7,077 bases of DNA, taken from assembly GCA_900754385.1 (NCBI GenBank), contig CAAECP010000047.1, positions 1 to 7,077 of the forward strand, written 5' to 3'. Position 1 is the stretch's first letter, and the number at the start of each line of letters is the position of its first letter. Made by a program: the position numbers and the translations under genes. Below the pieces are notes generated by a model, which saw nothing but the letters and a program-made list of their open reading frames with translations, was not told where the DNA came from and ran no database searches. Shown in pieces: positions 1 through 5,350 of the stretch. Source of the stretch: an uncultured Collinsella sp. (GTDB lineage Bacteria; Actinomycetota; Coriobacteriia; Coriobacteriales; Coriobacteriaceae).

Positions 1-2
1 CA

Positions 3-668
3 GAGCCAGATGTCTCGCCTGACGATGGCATGTGGACAGCGCTGTATCTGTCCGGTTTTCTCACGACGGATATGACTGAGGAGCCAGAGTATGGCGATCG
101 CCTCCGTGCTTTGCGATTGCCCAATAACGAGCTTCGACAGGCCTTGCGTCTAGTGATTGTTGAGTGGTTTGAGTGCGCTGCCGAAGACATTCGAGACGTC
201 GATGCGTTTCGCGACGGGCTGTGCCGTGGGGATGAGGATGCGGTGAGGCGGGCGCTAAGCCGCATCCTGGGTGATGCGGGAATCGGTGAGACCGACCTAG
301 ATACGCCGCTGCCATATCATCTGCTCTTGCAGGGGCTCTGCTTTGGCTTGCCGGGCTATGCCAATCCTGCCTCGAGGCGAAAGTGTGGCGCGGGTCGCTG
401 GGACATCCAGGTTTTCCCTACGGGTGCTGTGTTCGACGTAGCAGACACGATTGGCATGCTGGACGAGCGCCCGCTGATAACGATTAACTTGATGTATGAC
501 CCCGGTGTGGATGCGCTGGGCCTGGAATTGCTGGCCGTGCAGTCGCTACTCGACATAGAGCGCGGCGGCATCGACGAAATCCGTGTACCGCGCCCCGGCG
601 TGGGTCGCATGCGCTGGGGGTTCGGTTTTGATGGGCAGCATGTGGCTACGGTGTGCCAGCTGCTTTAA
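3..668 (+). CDS. C-terminal part of an AAA-ATPase-like / PD-(D/E)XK (PDDEXK_9) family protein, 5' end outside window
   Basis: The reading frame is open from base 3 with no stop before it, so the ATG at base 30 is probably internal and the gene begins outside the window. About 221 codons are visible; full-length relatives usually have 500-600 residues, with an N-terminal P-loop ATPase domain (PF09820 type) that is absent here. The visible part has two recognisable pieces. The first resembles the end of the ATPase region, with a 'LYLSGFLT' strand and an 'LRLPNNELRQAL' segment like the usual LxIPNxEVR. The second is a degenerate PDDEXK_9 (PF08011, formerly DUF1703) domain: 'YHLLLQGLCFGL', then 'GRWDI' carrying the expected Asp, then 'MRWGFGFDGQHVATV' at the end. 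The usual E-x-K after GRxDI appears to be N-L-M (codons 486-494), so nuclease activity is doubtful. The cellular role of this family is unsettled. It is convergent with, and probably unrelated to, the glycan genes. Confidence 0.72.
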   Translation, partial: EPDVSPDDGMWTALYLSGFLTTDMTEEPEYGDRLRALRLPNNELRQALRLVIVEWFECAAEDIRDVDAFRDGLCRGDEDAVRRALSRILGDAGIGETDLDTPLPYHLLLQGLCFGLPGYANPASRRKCGAGRWDIQVFPTGAVFDVADTIGMLDERPLITINLMYDPGVDALGLELLAVQSLLDIERGGIDEIRVPRPGVGRMRWGFGFDGQHVATVCQLL

Positions 669-692
669 GCGCCGAGGTGTTTCCGGCTTCCG

Positions 693-1712
693 TTACTCCG
701 CGTCCTTCAGGGGCGGCATGGGCTTCCAGTTGGGATCCTTGATGATCTTGCGGGCGTCCTTCATACCTCGGCGCAGCGCCGGAATGCCGGTCTTAAAGCA
801 CTTGTCGACCGCGGCCAGGCGAATGAATTCCTTGCAGAAGGTCGCGGCGTTGCCCAGACGGAACAGCATAGGGTGGTAGTCGCCGTAGATCTGCATGTAG
901 CGTGCCAGATAACCGCGGTTGCGCATGATGTAGTAACGGTTGGTGTCGCTCGTGGAGTTGAGCTGGCGCTTGCCGGCGATATCCCAGTTAGAGACGGCGC
1001 GGGCGCGCTTGAGCACCAGGTCGGCCACAACGGCGGCGGGGAAGTGCTGGCTGGCCACGTAACCATAGCAGGCATCGTCGCCGTAGATGAAGAATCGCGC
1101 ATCGGGCAGGCCGATCTTGTCGACCACGCGGCGCGAGAACATGCCGCCCTCAAAGCATAGCTGGTTCATGGCGCGGTAGCCCTCGGGTCCCAGGTCCCAC
1201 TTGGCGACAGGGTTGGGAATGCCGAGTGAAAGGATGAGTTGGTATTGCCAAAAGAAGGCGCCGCCGTCAAAGTCCAGGCGCGAACCCTGGATGACATCGT
1301 AGCGGTCGGTCCACTTGGCAAGACGCTCGATGCCTTCGGGGATGACGAGCACGTCGTCGTCCATCACCCAGAACCACTGGGCGCCCAGGTCGTAGGCGCA
1401 CTTGGTGCCGGCGGAGAAGCCGCCCGCGCCGCCACCGTTTTCAAGCTGCGGCGCGTAGATAACGCGGTCGGTGCCGCCCTGCGCGTCAGGTTGCTCGGTG
1501 TCGATGCCCCACAGGTTGGCCAGGCGCTCGTTGAATGCGGTGCACATGGCCTCGGTCTCGCGCGAATTTTCGTTATCGACAATCACGATGCGCCAGGGCG
1601 CGGCCGTGAGCTCGGTCATGGAGTCGAACAAATTGGCCAGGAGTTCCTGGCGTTTGTACGTAACGACGACGATGGCGAGCTTATCGATGGGGGCGGGAAG
1701 GGTTGAAGGCAT
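693..1712 (-). CDS. GT2-fold glycosyltransferase, rhamnosyl-/galactofuranosyltransferase-like
   Basis: A 339-residue cytoplasmic transferase predicted to move a sugar from a nucleotide donor to a growing surface glycan. Visible motifs are the N-terminal beta strand 'LAIVVVTYKRQELL' (about 12-25), 'IVIVDNEN' (42-48), a Gly-rich 'ENGGGAGGFSAG' (91-102), the metal-binding D-D-D at 118-120, a 'GGMFSRRVV' acceptor-side segment (189-197), 'YGDD' (210-213, the place of the usual catalytic-base Asp) and 'NRYYIMRN' (258-265). The late D-D followed by a YYxxRN segment resembles rhamnosyltransferases and GlfT2-like galactofuranosyltransferases more than the GTs to the right. The frame stays open upstream to 1847, but I place the start at the ATG 1710-1712: GAAAGGA lies 11 nt upstream, and the extra 45 residues resemble no GT sequence and would overlap a possible terminator and promoter. 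The gene lies downstream of, and on the same strand as, the acyltransferase. Donor and acceptor cannot be read from sequence. Confidence 0.88.
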   Translation of the reverse strand: MPSTLPAPIDKLAIVVVTYKRQELLANLFDSMTELTAAPWRIVIVDNENSRETEAMCTAFNERLANLWGIDTEQPDAQGGTDRVIYAPQLENGGGAGGFSAGTKCAYDLGAQWFWVMDDDVLVIPEGIERLAKWTDRYDVIQGSRLDFDGGAFFWQYQLILSLGIPNPVAKWDLGPEGYRAMNQLCFEGGMFSRRVVDKIGLPDARFFIYGDDACYGYVASQHFPAAVVADLVLKRARAVSNWDIAGKRQLNSTSDTNRYYIMRNRGYLARYMQIYGDYHPMLFRLGNAATFCKEFIRLAAVDKCFKTGIPALRRGMKDARKIIKDPNWKPMPPLKDAE

Positions 1713-1723
1713 GGGGCAATATA

Positions 1724-1730
1724 TCCTTTC
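1724..1730 (-). promoter_or_regulatory. Ribosome binding site that sets the GT start at 1712
   Basis: Read on the minus strand, GAAAGGA lies 11 nt before the ATG at 1710-1712. The spacing is slightly long, but it is the best SD-like sequence near any in-frame ATG. It supports the 339-residue form over a start at 1847. Confidence 0.5.
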
Positions 1731-1787
1731 ACGCGCGGCGGGCGAGTGCTGCGCGGAAGCTATCGAATACGTCCTTGGGACTGTCCT

Positions 1788-1818
1788 ATTGTAAAGGCTC
1801 GGCGCACCTTGGCGGCAA
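1788..1818 (-). promoter_or_regulatory. Possible sigma-70-type promoter for the 693-1712 glycosyltransferase
   Basis: On the minus strand, TTGCCG (1813-1818; 4 of 6 to TTGACA) is followed after 19 bp by TACAAT (1788-1793; 5 of 6 to TATAAT). This would start transcription roughly 70 nt before the proposed ATG. The long spacer and imperfect -35 keep this tentative; read-through from the acyltransferase gene is the alternative. Confidence 0.3.
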
Positions 1819-1824
1819 GCTTTG

Positions 1825-1844
1825 AATAAAACGCAGGAACCTGC
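1825..1844 (-). terminator. Weak candidate terminator after the acyltransferase gene
   Basis: On the minus strand, a short inverted repeat GCAGG-TT-CCTGC (1833-1844) is followed directly by GTTTTATT (1825-1832). Just upstream a second small hairpin is possible (1843-1859, GCCGC/GTGGC, loop of 7, one G-U pair in RNA). The stem has only 4-5 bp with a tiny loop, so termination would be inefficient at best. It sits about 40 nt after the acyltransferase stop and before the candidate promoter of the next gene. Confidence 0.28.
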
Positions 1845-1882
1845 CACGGCTGTAGCGGCTTTAGCGTCTTACGGCAGCGTGT

Positions 1883-3013
1883 CTATTGTCGCTTGAGCTT
1901 GCGAGCGATAAGGCTTCTAGCTGCGTCGATGATGAGGAGCACTAAGGCAAAGACGATGCTAATGACGGTACCCGTGACGATGCATATAGCTGCCGGGCTG
2001 TTTTGGCTGACCAGTATGTTTGCGAGCAACGTATTGAAGATGGGACGCCACAGGCTACTGGTGAGCGACTGCATCACATAGAAACCGAGCGTGGCGGTCG
2101 ATAAGATGACGGTGACACCTGCAGTCCGCGGATTGCCTGAGACACTGCGTCGGGTTGCCGCAAAGAGCAAGGAGGCGGCAGCGAGGGCAAACGAGATCAG
2201 CGAGGTCGATTTGTAGGAGAGGACTGCCATTGCCGTGAGGTCGCCGGTGAAGGAGAGTGCTCCTTCCAGGATGATGGTGAGCACCAAAACCGTCACGAGC
2301 GAGCGCGTGCCCAAGGCGCCCGCCCTGTCCGAATCCATGGCGTCGGTTACATCGCGGAGCAGTCCGCCGATCAAAAACGCGATAGCGTACGTGACGGCGC
2401 TCATGAGCGTCTGCAGCCAAGAAAACTCACCGCCGCTTGTCGCGCTCATGGCGGCTAAATACCCGTTAACAACAAATGCGAAGATGCCAACGGCGATGAC
2501 CGTCGTCGTGTGGGTTTTCTGGGGGAGTCGACTCTTAGCCAGTCCAAACCATGGCGCCATGAAGACCGTAGCGGCATAGACCCAGATAAACTCAAGGCCT
2601 AGCGTGTACCAGTAGTGCGTGTTGAGGGTAACATCGGGAATGGGGGAGACGACCGTGGACCACGCGAGCGCCACGAGGCAATAAAACGCAGTGGGCATAA
2701 TGACCTTGCCAAGGCGCTGCGCCGTCCGTTGCATTTGCGACTTCCACGTTGCTCCACCGTCCCAAGCACGCGCGGCCGTAGCGATGAGAAAATAGCCCGA
2801 GATCATAAAGAAGACCTCGTTGGCCCAGCAGCCAAGCAAGTTAATAAAACCGAGCGCGCCGGAATAGGGGAATATCGCAAGTGGGGCATATTCCACGGCG
2901 CCGACGCAGACGGCTTGAAAGGTCCACTGAAAGGTGTGGAACACCGCGATGCCGGCGACCGCGACCAAACGCAGCGCTTCGATGGGTATGTTGCGTGCGG
3001 CTTTGGGCTGCAT
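1883..3013 (-). CDS. Acyltransferase family 3 integral membrane protein (glycan O-acyltransferase)
   Basis: A 376-residue polytopic membrane protein, close to the usual 330-400 residues of acyltransferase-3 (PF01757) proteins. The N-terminus has the family's R-x10-H signature: R15 in 'IEALRLVAVAG' and H26 in 'AVFHTF'. It is followed by 'FFMISGYFL' (68-76), the family's FFxxSGY/F segment. Roughly ten hydrophobic stretches follow, including 'VIMPTAFYCLVALAW', 'TVIAVGIFAFVVNGYLA' and the final 'VTGTVISIVFALVLLIID', with a basic C-terminal tail (ARKLKRQ). Family members move acetyl or other acyl groups across the membrane onto sugars of O-antigens, exopolysaccharides or wall polymers, so it probably decorates the glycan made by the neighbouring GTs. 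The start ATG (3011-3013) has AAAGGA 4 nt upstream. A perfect TATAAT lies further upstream in the divergent spacer. The acyl group and target sugar are unknown. Confidence 0.9.
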   Translation of the reverse strand: MQPKAARNIPIEALRLVAVAGIAVFHTFQWTFQAVCVGAVEYAPLAIFPYSGALGFINLLGCWANEVFFMISGYFLIATAARAWDGGATWKSQMQRTAQRLGKVIMPTAFYCLVALAWSTVVSPIPDVTLNTHYWYTLGLEFIWVYAATVFMAPWFGLAKSRLPQKTHTTTVIAVGIFAFVVNGYLAAMSATSGGEFSWLQTLMSAVTYAIAFLIGGLLRDVTDAMDSDRAGALGTRSLVTVLVLTIILEGALSFTGDLTAMAVLSYKSTSLISFALAAASLLFAATRRSVSGNPRTAGVTVILSTATLGFYVMQSLTSSLWRPIFNTLLANILVSQNSPAAICIVTGTVISIVFALVLLIIDAARSLIARKLKRQ

Positions 3014-3032
3014 GACGTCCTTTCTTATCGGT

Positions 3033-3061
3033 TTGCCTCTGCGAGCTCCATAGATTATATA
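3033..3061 (+). promoter_or_regulatory. Candidate promoter for the rightward glycosyltransferase run
   Basis: TTGCCT (3033-3038; 4 of 6 to TTGACA), a 17-bp spacer, then TATATA (3056-3061; 4 of 6; TATAAA two bases later matches 5 of 6). It would give a leader of about 55-60 nt before the TTG start at 3126. It shares its AT-rich core with the leftward -10, so the two promoters could not both be occupied by polymerase at once. Confidence 0.38.
3054..3059 (-). promoter_or_regulatory. Candidate -10 element for the acyltransferase gene
   Basis: On the minus strand this is a perfect TATAAT, about 40 nt upstream of the acyltransferase ATG. No good -35 lies 16-18 bp upstream and there is no TGn extension, so an activator or a weak promoter is possible. 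It overlaps the rightward -10 candidate in the palindrome TTATATAA (3055-3062). Confidence 0.42.
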
Positions 3062-3114
3062 AACGCCCGCTAGCGCGCTGACCCTTTGATACCATGAAAC
3101 GACAGGTATTTCCT

Positions 3115-3120
3115 AAGGAG
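3115..3120 (+). promoter_or_regulatory. Strong Shine-Dalgarno that sets the TTG start of GT A
   Basis: AAGGAG lies 5 nt before TTG at 3126. No ATG or GTG in this frame fits the SD, and the nearby ATG at 3094 is in another frame, so TTG is the only sensible start. Confidence 0.8.
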
Positions 3121-3125
3121 CACAT

Positions 3126-4229
3126 TTGTCTACTAACGCCTCTGGCAGCCCTGTTCTGTCGCTGCTTATTCCCATTTACAATGTTCAGCGCTACCTGCGC
3201 GAGTGTCTCGATTCCGCCCTGGCGCAGACGCTCAAGGATATTGAGATCATCTGCATTAACGACGGGTCGACCGACAACTCGCCGGCGATTATCCGTGAGT
3301 ATATGGAGCGCGATGAGCGCGTTAAGATGATCGACAAGGCCAACAGCGGCTACGGCGACTCGATGAACCACGGTCTGGAGATGGCGCGTGGCAAGTACGT
3401 TGGCATCCTGGAGTCCGATGACTTTATGGCGTCCGACGCACTCGAAAAGCTTGTCTCGGCCGCCGATAGCAATAATGCCGACTTCGCGAAGGCGAACTTT
3501 GATTTCTACTGGTCTAAGCCCGAGGAGCGCCGTTCGCTGCACGAGATGTTTAAAGCCAAGGAATGTGGAAAGCCAGTGCACCCGAGCGATACGACGCAGT
3601 TCTTTAAGCAAAAGCCGTCGATTTGGTCGGCCGTGTACCGTCGCGATTTTCTTGAGCGCAACGGCATTAAGTTCCTGCCGACTCCGGGGGCATCCTTTCA
3701 GGACACGTCATTCGCCTTTAAGGTGATCGCGTGCGCCGATAAGGCTGTTTACCTTCATGATGCCGTGTTGTCTTATCGCCAGGACAACGAGAATTCCTCG
3801 GTCAATTCTTCGGCTAAGGTCTTTTGCGTCAATACCGAGTATGCCGAGATTGAGCGTTGGATTCGAGAGGATTATGCCCGTGACCACGCAAGTGATGACG
3901 TCGCGCGCATGCTCAAGTTCAATCAGCTCATTAAGTACGATTCGTACATGTGGAACTACGTGCGCCTGGCGCCTAAGTTCTATAAGGAGTTCCTGGTTCA
4001 GATGGCCAAGGAGTTCCAAGCGGCCTTGGACGCCGGGGACTTTTCGCTTGACGACCTCAAGCCGTGGAAGCGCGCAAATCTCGCTGCCATCCTCAAAGAT
4101 CCTGAGGGCTGGGTTGACGAGCATCCGAGTTTTGCGACGGATGGTGCCTTGGGGCGTGCTAAGTATTACGCCTCGGTTGGAGGCCCAGGTGTGGTTGCTG
4201 CCTTCCTCATCGAATCGCTGAGGGGGTAG
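3126..4229 (+). CDS. GT2 glycosyltransferase 'A' (YGDSMN / ESDD type)
   Basis: A 367-residue family 2 glycosyltransferase starting with TTG. The GT-A core shows 'LSLLIPIYNV' (11-20), 'CINDGSTDNSP' (43-53; UDP-sugar-binding region), 'ANSGYGDSMNHGLEMARG' (72-89), the DxD-type metal site 'ESDD' (96-99), and 'KPSIWSAVYRR' followed by 'GASFQD', whose D193 takes the place of the usual catalytic-base Asp. 'YRQDNENSSVNS' follows. The C-terminal third (about 245-367) is helical-looking with a Trp-rich segment and resembles nothing I can name; it probably shapes the acceptor site or holds the protein at the membrane. It has no signal peptide or clear membrane helix, so it should act on the cytoplasmic face, adding one sugar to a lipid-linked oligosaccharide. 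Instead of the common ARNxG loop it has YGDSMN, shared with A' at 5351. Its stop lies 6 nt before the next gene, implying coupled translation. Donor sugar unknown. Confidence 0.92.
   Translation: MSTNASGSPVLSLLIPIYNVQRYLRECLDSALAQTLKDIEIICINDGSTDNSPAIIREYMERDERVKMIDKANSGYGDSMNHGLEMARGKYVGILESDDFMASDALEKLVSAADSNNADFAKANFDFYWSKPEERRSLHEMFKAKECGKPVHPSDTTQFFKQKPSIWSAVYRRDFLERNGIKFLPTPGASFQDTSFAFKVIACADKAVYLHDAVLSYRQDNENSSVNSSAKVFCVNTEYAEIERWIREDYARDHASDDVARMLKFNQLIKYDSYMWNYVRLAPKFYKEFLVQMAKEFQAALDAGDFSLDDLKPWKRANLAAILKDPEGWVDEHPSFATDGALGRAKYYASVGGPGVVAAFLIESLRG
3159..3428 (+). repeat. Paralogous segment, copy 1 (N-terminal half of GT A)
   Basis: Codons 12-101 of this gene align without gaps to codons 10-99 of the gene at 5351 (5378-5647). 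By hand count 81 of 90 residues are identical. Within it, 3324-3369 (46 nt) is identical in DNA to 5543-5588, whereas flanking codons differ at many third positions. Confidence 0.85.
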
Positions 4230-4230
4230 G
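4221..4230 (+). promoter_or_regulatory. Stop/SD overlap linking GT A to GT B
   Basis: A purine-rich AGGGGGTAGG contains the TAG stop of GT A (4227-4229) and lies 5 nt before the ATG of GT B at 4236. This arrangement favours ribosome re-initiation and roughly matched output of the two proteins. Confidence 0.5.
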
Positions 4231-4235
4231 TCGAC

Positions 4236-5276
4236 ATGGGAGAGACTTTGACCCCCAAAGCGACCATTGTCGTTCCCGTCTACAATTCGTCGCGCTCCAT
4301 TCAGCGATGCCTCGATTCGCTGTTGGTCCAGTCTGAGCGTTCGATTCAGGTTGTCTGCGTCAACGACGGTTCGACTGATGATTCGTTGAACGTGTTGCGC
4401 CAGATCGCGCAGGCCGACGATCGCGTACTGGTGATTGACCAGGAAAACGCGGGCGTCTCGTGTGCTCGAAATGCCGGTATCGATGCCGCCGAGGGCGAGA
4501 CCGTCTTTTTTGTGGATGCCGACGATTACATCGATGCCCAGACGGTCGAGCGCGTGCTGCATGCCATGGAGTCGTCAGATGCCGAGGTCGTCGTTTTTGG
4601 CGGCGTCTGTGAACCTGCCGATGCTGCCCCCAAACGCGTCCAGCAACTCATGAGCCCCAAAGCCGGTACCTTCGGCGCCCGTGATCCCCAACTGCTGTTC
4701 CATTCGAATGCGCAGCCCTATGCCTGTCGTGCGGCTTTTTCGCGCGAGCTGCTCAATCGCGAAGGCATTCGCTTTGCTCCCGGCTTGGCCTTGGGCGAGG
4801 ATGTCGTATTTCAATTTGCGGCCTATGCGCTTGCCCGCAAGACCGTTGTCATGCCGGACAAGTTCTACCACTACGTGATGGAGAGCGAATCGGCGACGCA
4901 CGAGTTCAACAGTGCCGAGGCTCGCGCCAAAAAGCTTGACTCCCACATGAGGATGCTCGAGGAGGTCTTGGAGGACTGGGTGGCCTACGGTCTTTTGGAC
5001 CTGTGCCCCGGCGAGCTGATCACCTGGTTCTTGGACCTTATCGTGTTTGATTTGGCACGCTTGGACGCTAATGACTACCGCCGTGTAGCCGTTCGCGTCA
5101 ATATGGATCTCACGACGTTTTTGGGAAGGGAGTGGACGGATATGCCTGCTAAGGGCGCCGTTCGCCGTGTTGCCCACAAGCTCGTTGTGGCGACCTCGGG
5201 CGTTTCGATGGCAGACGCCACGCTGTTCTATCTTTCGACTCGCGGTCTCAAAGCCTGCCTGGAGCGCTTTATCTAA
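4236..5276 (+). CDS. GT2 glycosyltransferase 'B' (ARNAG / DADD / GED type)
   Basis: A 346-residue family 2 glycosyltransferase with a conventional motif set: 'ATIVVPVYNSS' (9-19), 'CVNDGSTDDS' (41-50), 'ENAGVSCARNAGID' (70-83), the metal site 'DADD' (94-97) and 'GED' (187-189) with the probable catalytic base. This is the pattern of capsule, exopolysaccharide and wall-glycan GTs such as the CpsJ/EpsJ-like group, but the sequence does not reveal the donor sugar. Residues from about 225 to the end are mostly helical with a hydrophobic stretch 'LITWFLDLIVFDLARL', perhaps for membrane association or dimerisation. No signal peptide is present. The ATG follows the GT A stop by 6 nt, so A and B are almost certainly one operon. 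It aligns co-linearly, at lower identity, with the partial gene at 6482, including the 'LxSP', 'LLF' and 'GED..F.FA.Y' landmarks. Confidence 0.92.
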   Translation: MGETLTPKATIVVPVYNSSRSIQRCLDSLLVQSERSIQVVCVNDGSTDDSLNVLRQIAQADDRVLVIDQENAGVSCARNAGIDAAEGETVFFVDADDYIDAQTVERVLHAMESSDAEVVVFGGVCEPADAAPKRVQQLMSPKAGTFGARDPQLLFHSNAQPYACRAAFSRELLNREGIRFAPGLALGEDVVFQFAAYALARKTVVMPDKFYHYVMESESATHEFNSAEARAKKLDSHMRMLEEVLEDWVAYGLLDLCPGELITWFLDLIVFDLARLDANDYRRVAVRVNMDLTTFLGREWTDMPAKGAVRRVAHKLVVATSGVSMADATLFYLSTRGLKACLERFI

Positions 5277-5284
5277 TTCCAAGC

Positions 5285-5310
5285 GCTGCCGCCCGCCGCA
5301 ACTCGGCTGC
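5285..5310 (+). other. GC-rich imperfect hairpin between GT B and GT A'
   Basis: Arms GCTGCCG (5285-5291) and CGGCTGC (5304-5310) can pair except for one T-T mismatch, with a 12-nt loop. It starts 8 nt after the GT B stop and is followed by TAAAATAA, not a T-run, so it does not read as an intrinsic terminator. It could stabilise the 3' end of the A-B message, or be chance in GC-rich DNA. Confidence 0.25.
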
Positions 5311-5316
5311 TAAAAT
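5308..5316 (+). promoter_or_regulatory. Candidate extended -10 promoter for GT A'
   Basis: TGC-TAAAAT matches the extended -10 form TGn-TATAAT with 5 of 6 in the hexamer; such sites can work without a -35, and none is visible here. Transcription would begin near 5322-5324, giving a leader of about 28 nt that carries the SD. It lies in the only sizeable gap (74 bp) of the rightward run. Confidence 0.4.
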
Positions 5317-5339
5317 AACCCTGTTACACGCTATTCAAC

Positions 5340-5345
5340 AGGAGG
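5340..5345 (+). promoter_or_regulatory. Strong Shine-Dalgarno that sets the TTG start of GT A'
   Basis: AGGAGG lies 5 nt before TTG at 5351. The motif is consensus, and the resulting N-terminus aligns with that of GT A, which also starts with TTG. Confidence 0.8.
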
Positions 5346-5350
5346 TTCTC

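Noticed and set aside
1239..1706. Plus-strand frame of 155 codons opposite the leftward glycosyltransferase
   Set aside because: It is a codon-bias shadow: repetitive Val/Ala/Gly-rich translation with no domain, antisense to a gene with clear catalytic motifs.
1713..1847. 45-residue N-terminal extension of the leftward glycosyltransferase
   Set aside because: It has no GT2 homology and overlaps the candidate terminator and promoter. The ATG at 1712 has an SD and places the first beta strand about 12 residues from the N-terminus, as usual for the family.
3089..3109. Inverted repeat ATACC...GGTAT in the divergent spacer
   Set aside because: Arms of 5 bp with an 11-nt gap are expected by chance, and there is no regulator gene nearby to bind it; too weak to list as an operator.
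3094..3330. Plus-strand ATG frame starting at 3094, upstream of GT A
   Set aside because: It is in a different frame from the GT and its ATG lacks a good SD. The AAGGAG at 3115 fits the TTG at 3126 that opens the full-length GT2 protein.
2841..3611. Long minus-strand open frame (256 codons) across the divergent spacer and GT A
   Set aside because: It overlaps the start of the acyltransferase gene and lies antisense to GT A. Its protein has no family motif, and its resemblance to the minus-strand frame at 5324-5779 is simply the antisense image of the A/A' paralogy.
3708..5282. Minus-strand frames of 284 and 235 codons antisense to GT A and GT B
   Set aside because: Such frames are expected opposite GC-rich coding DNA. 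The plus-strand proteins have complete GT2 motif sets, while these read as low-information sequence with no plausible SD-start pairing that I could see.
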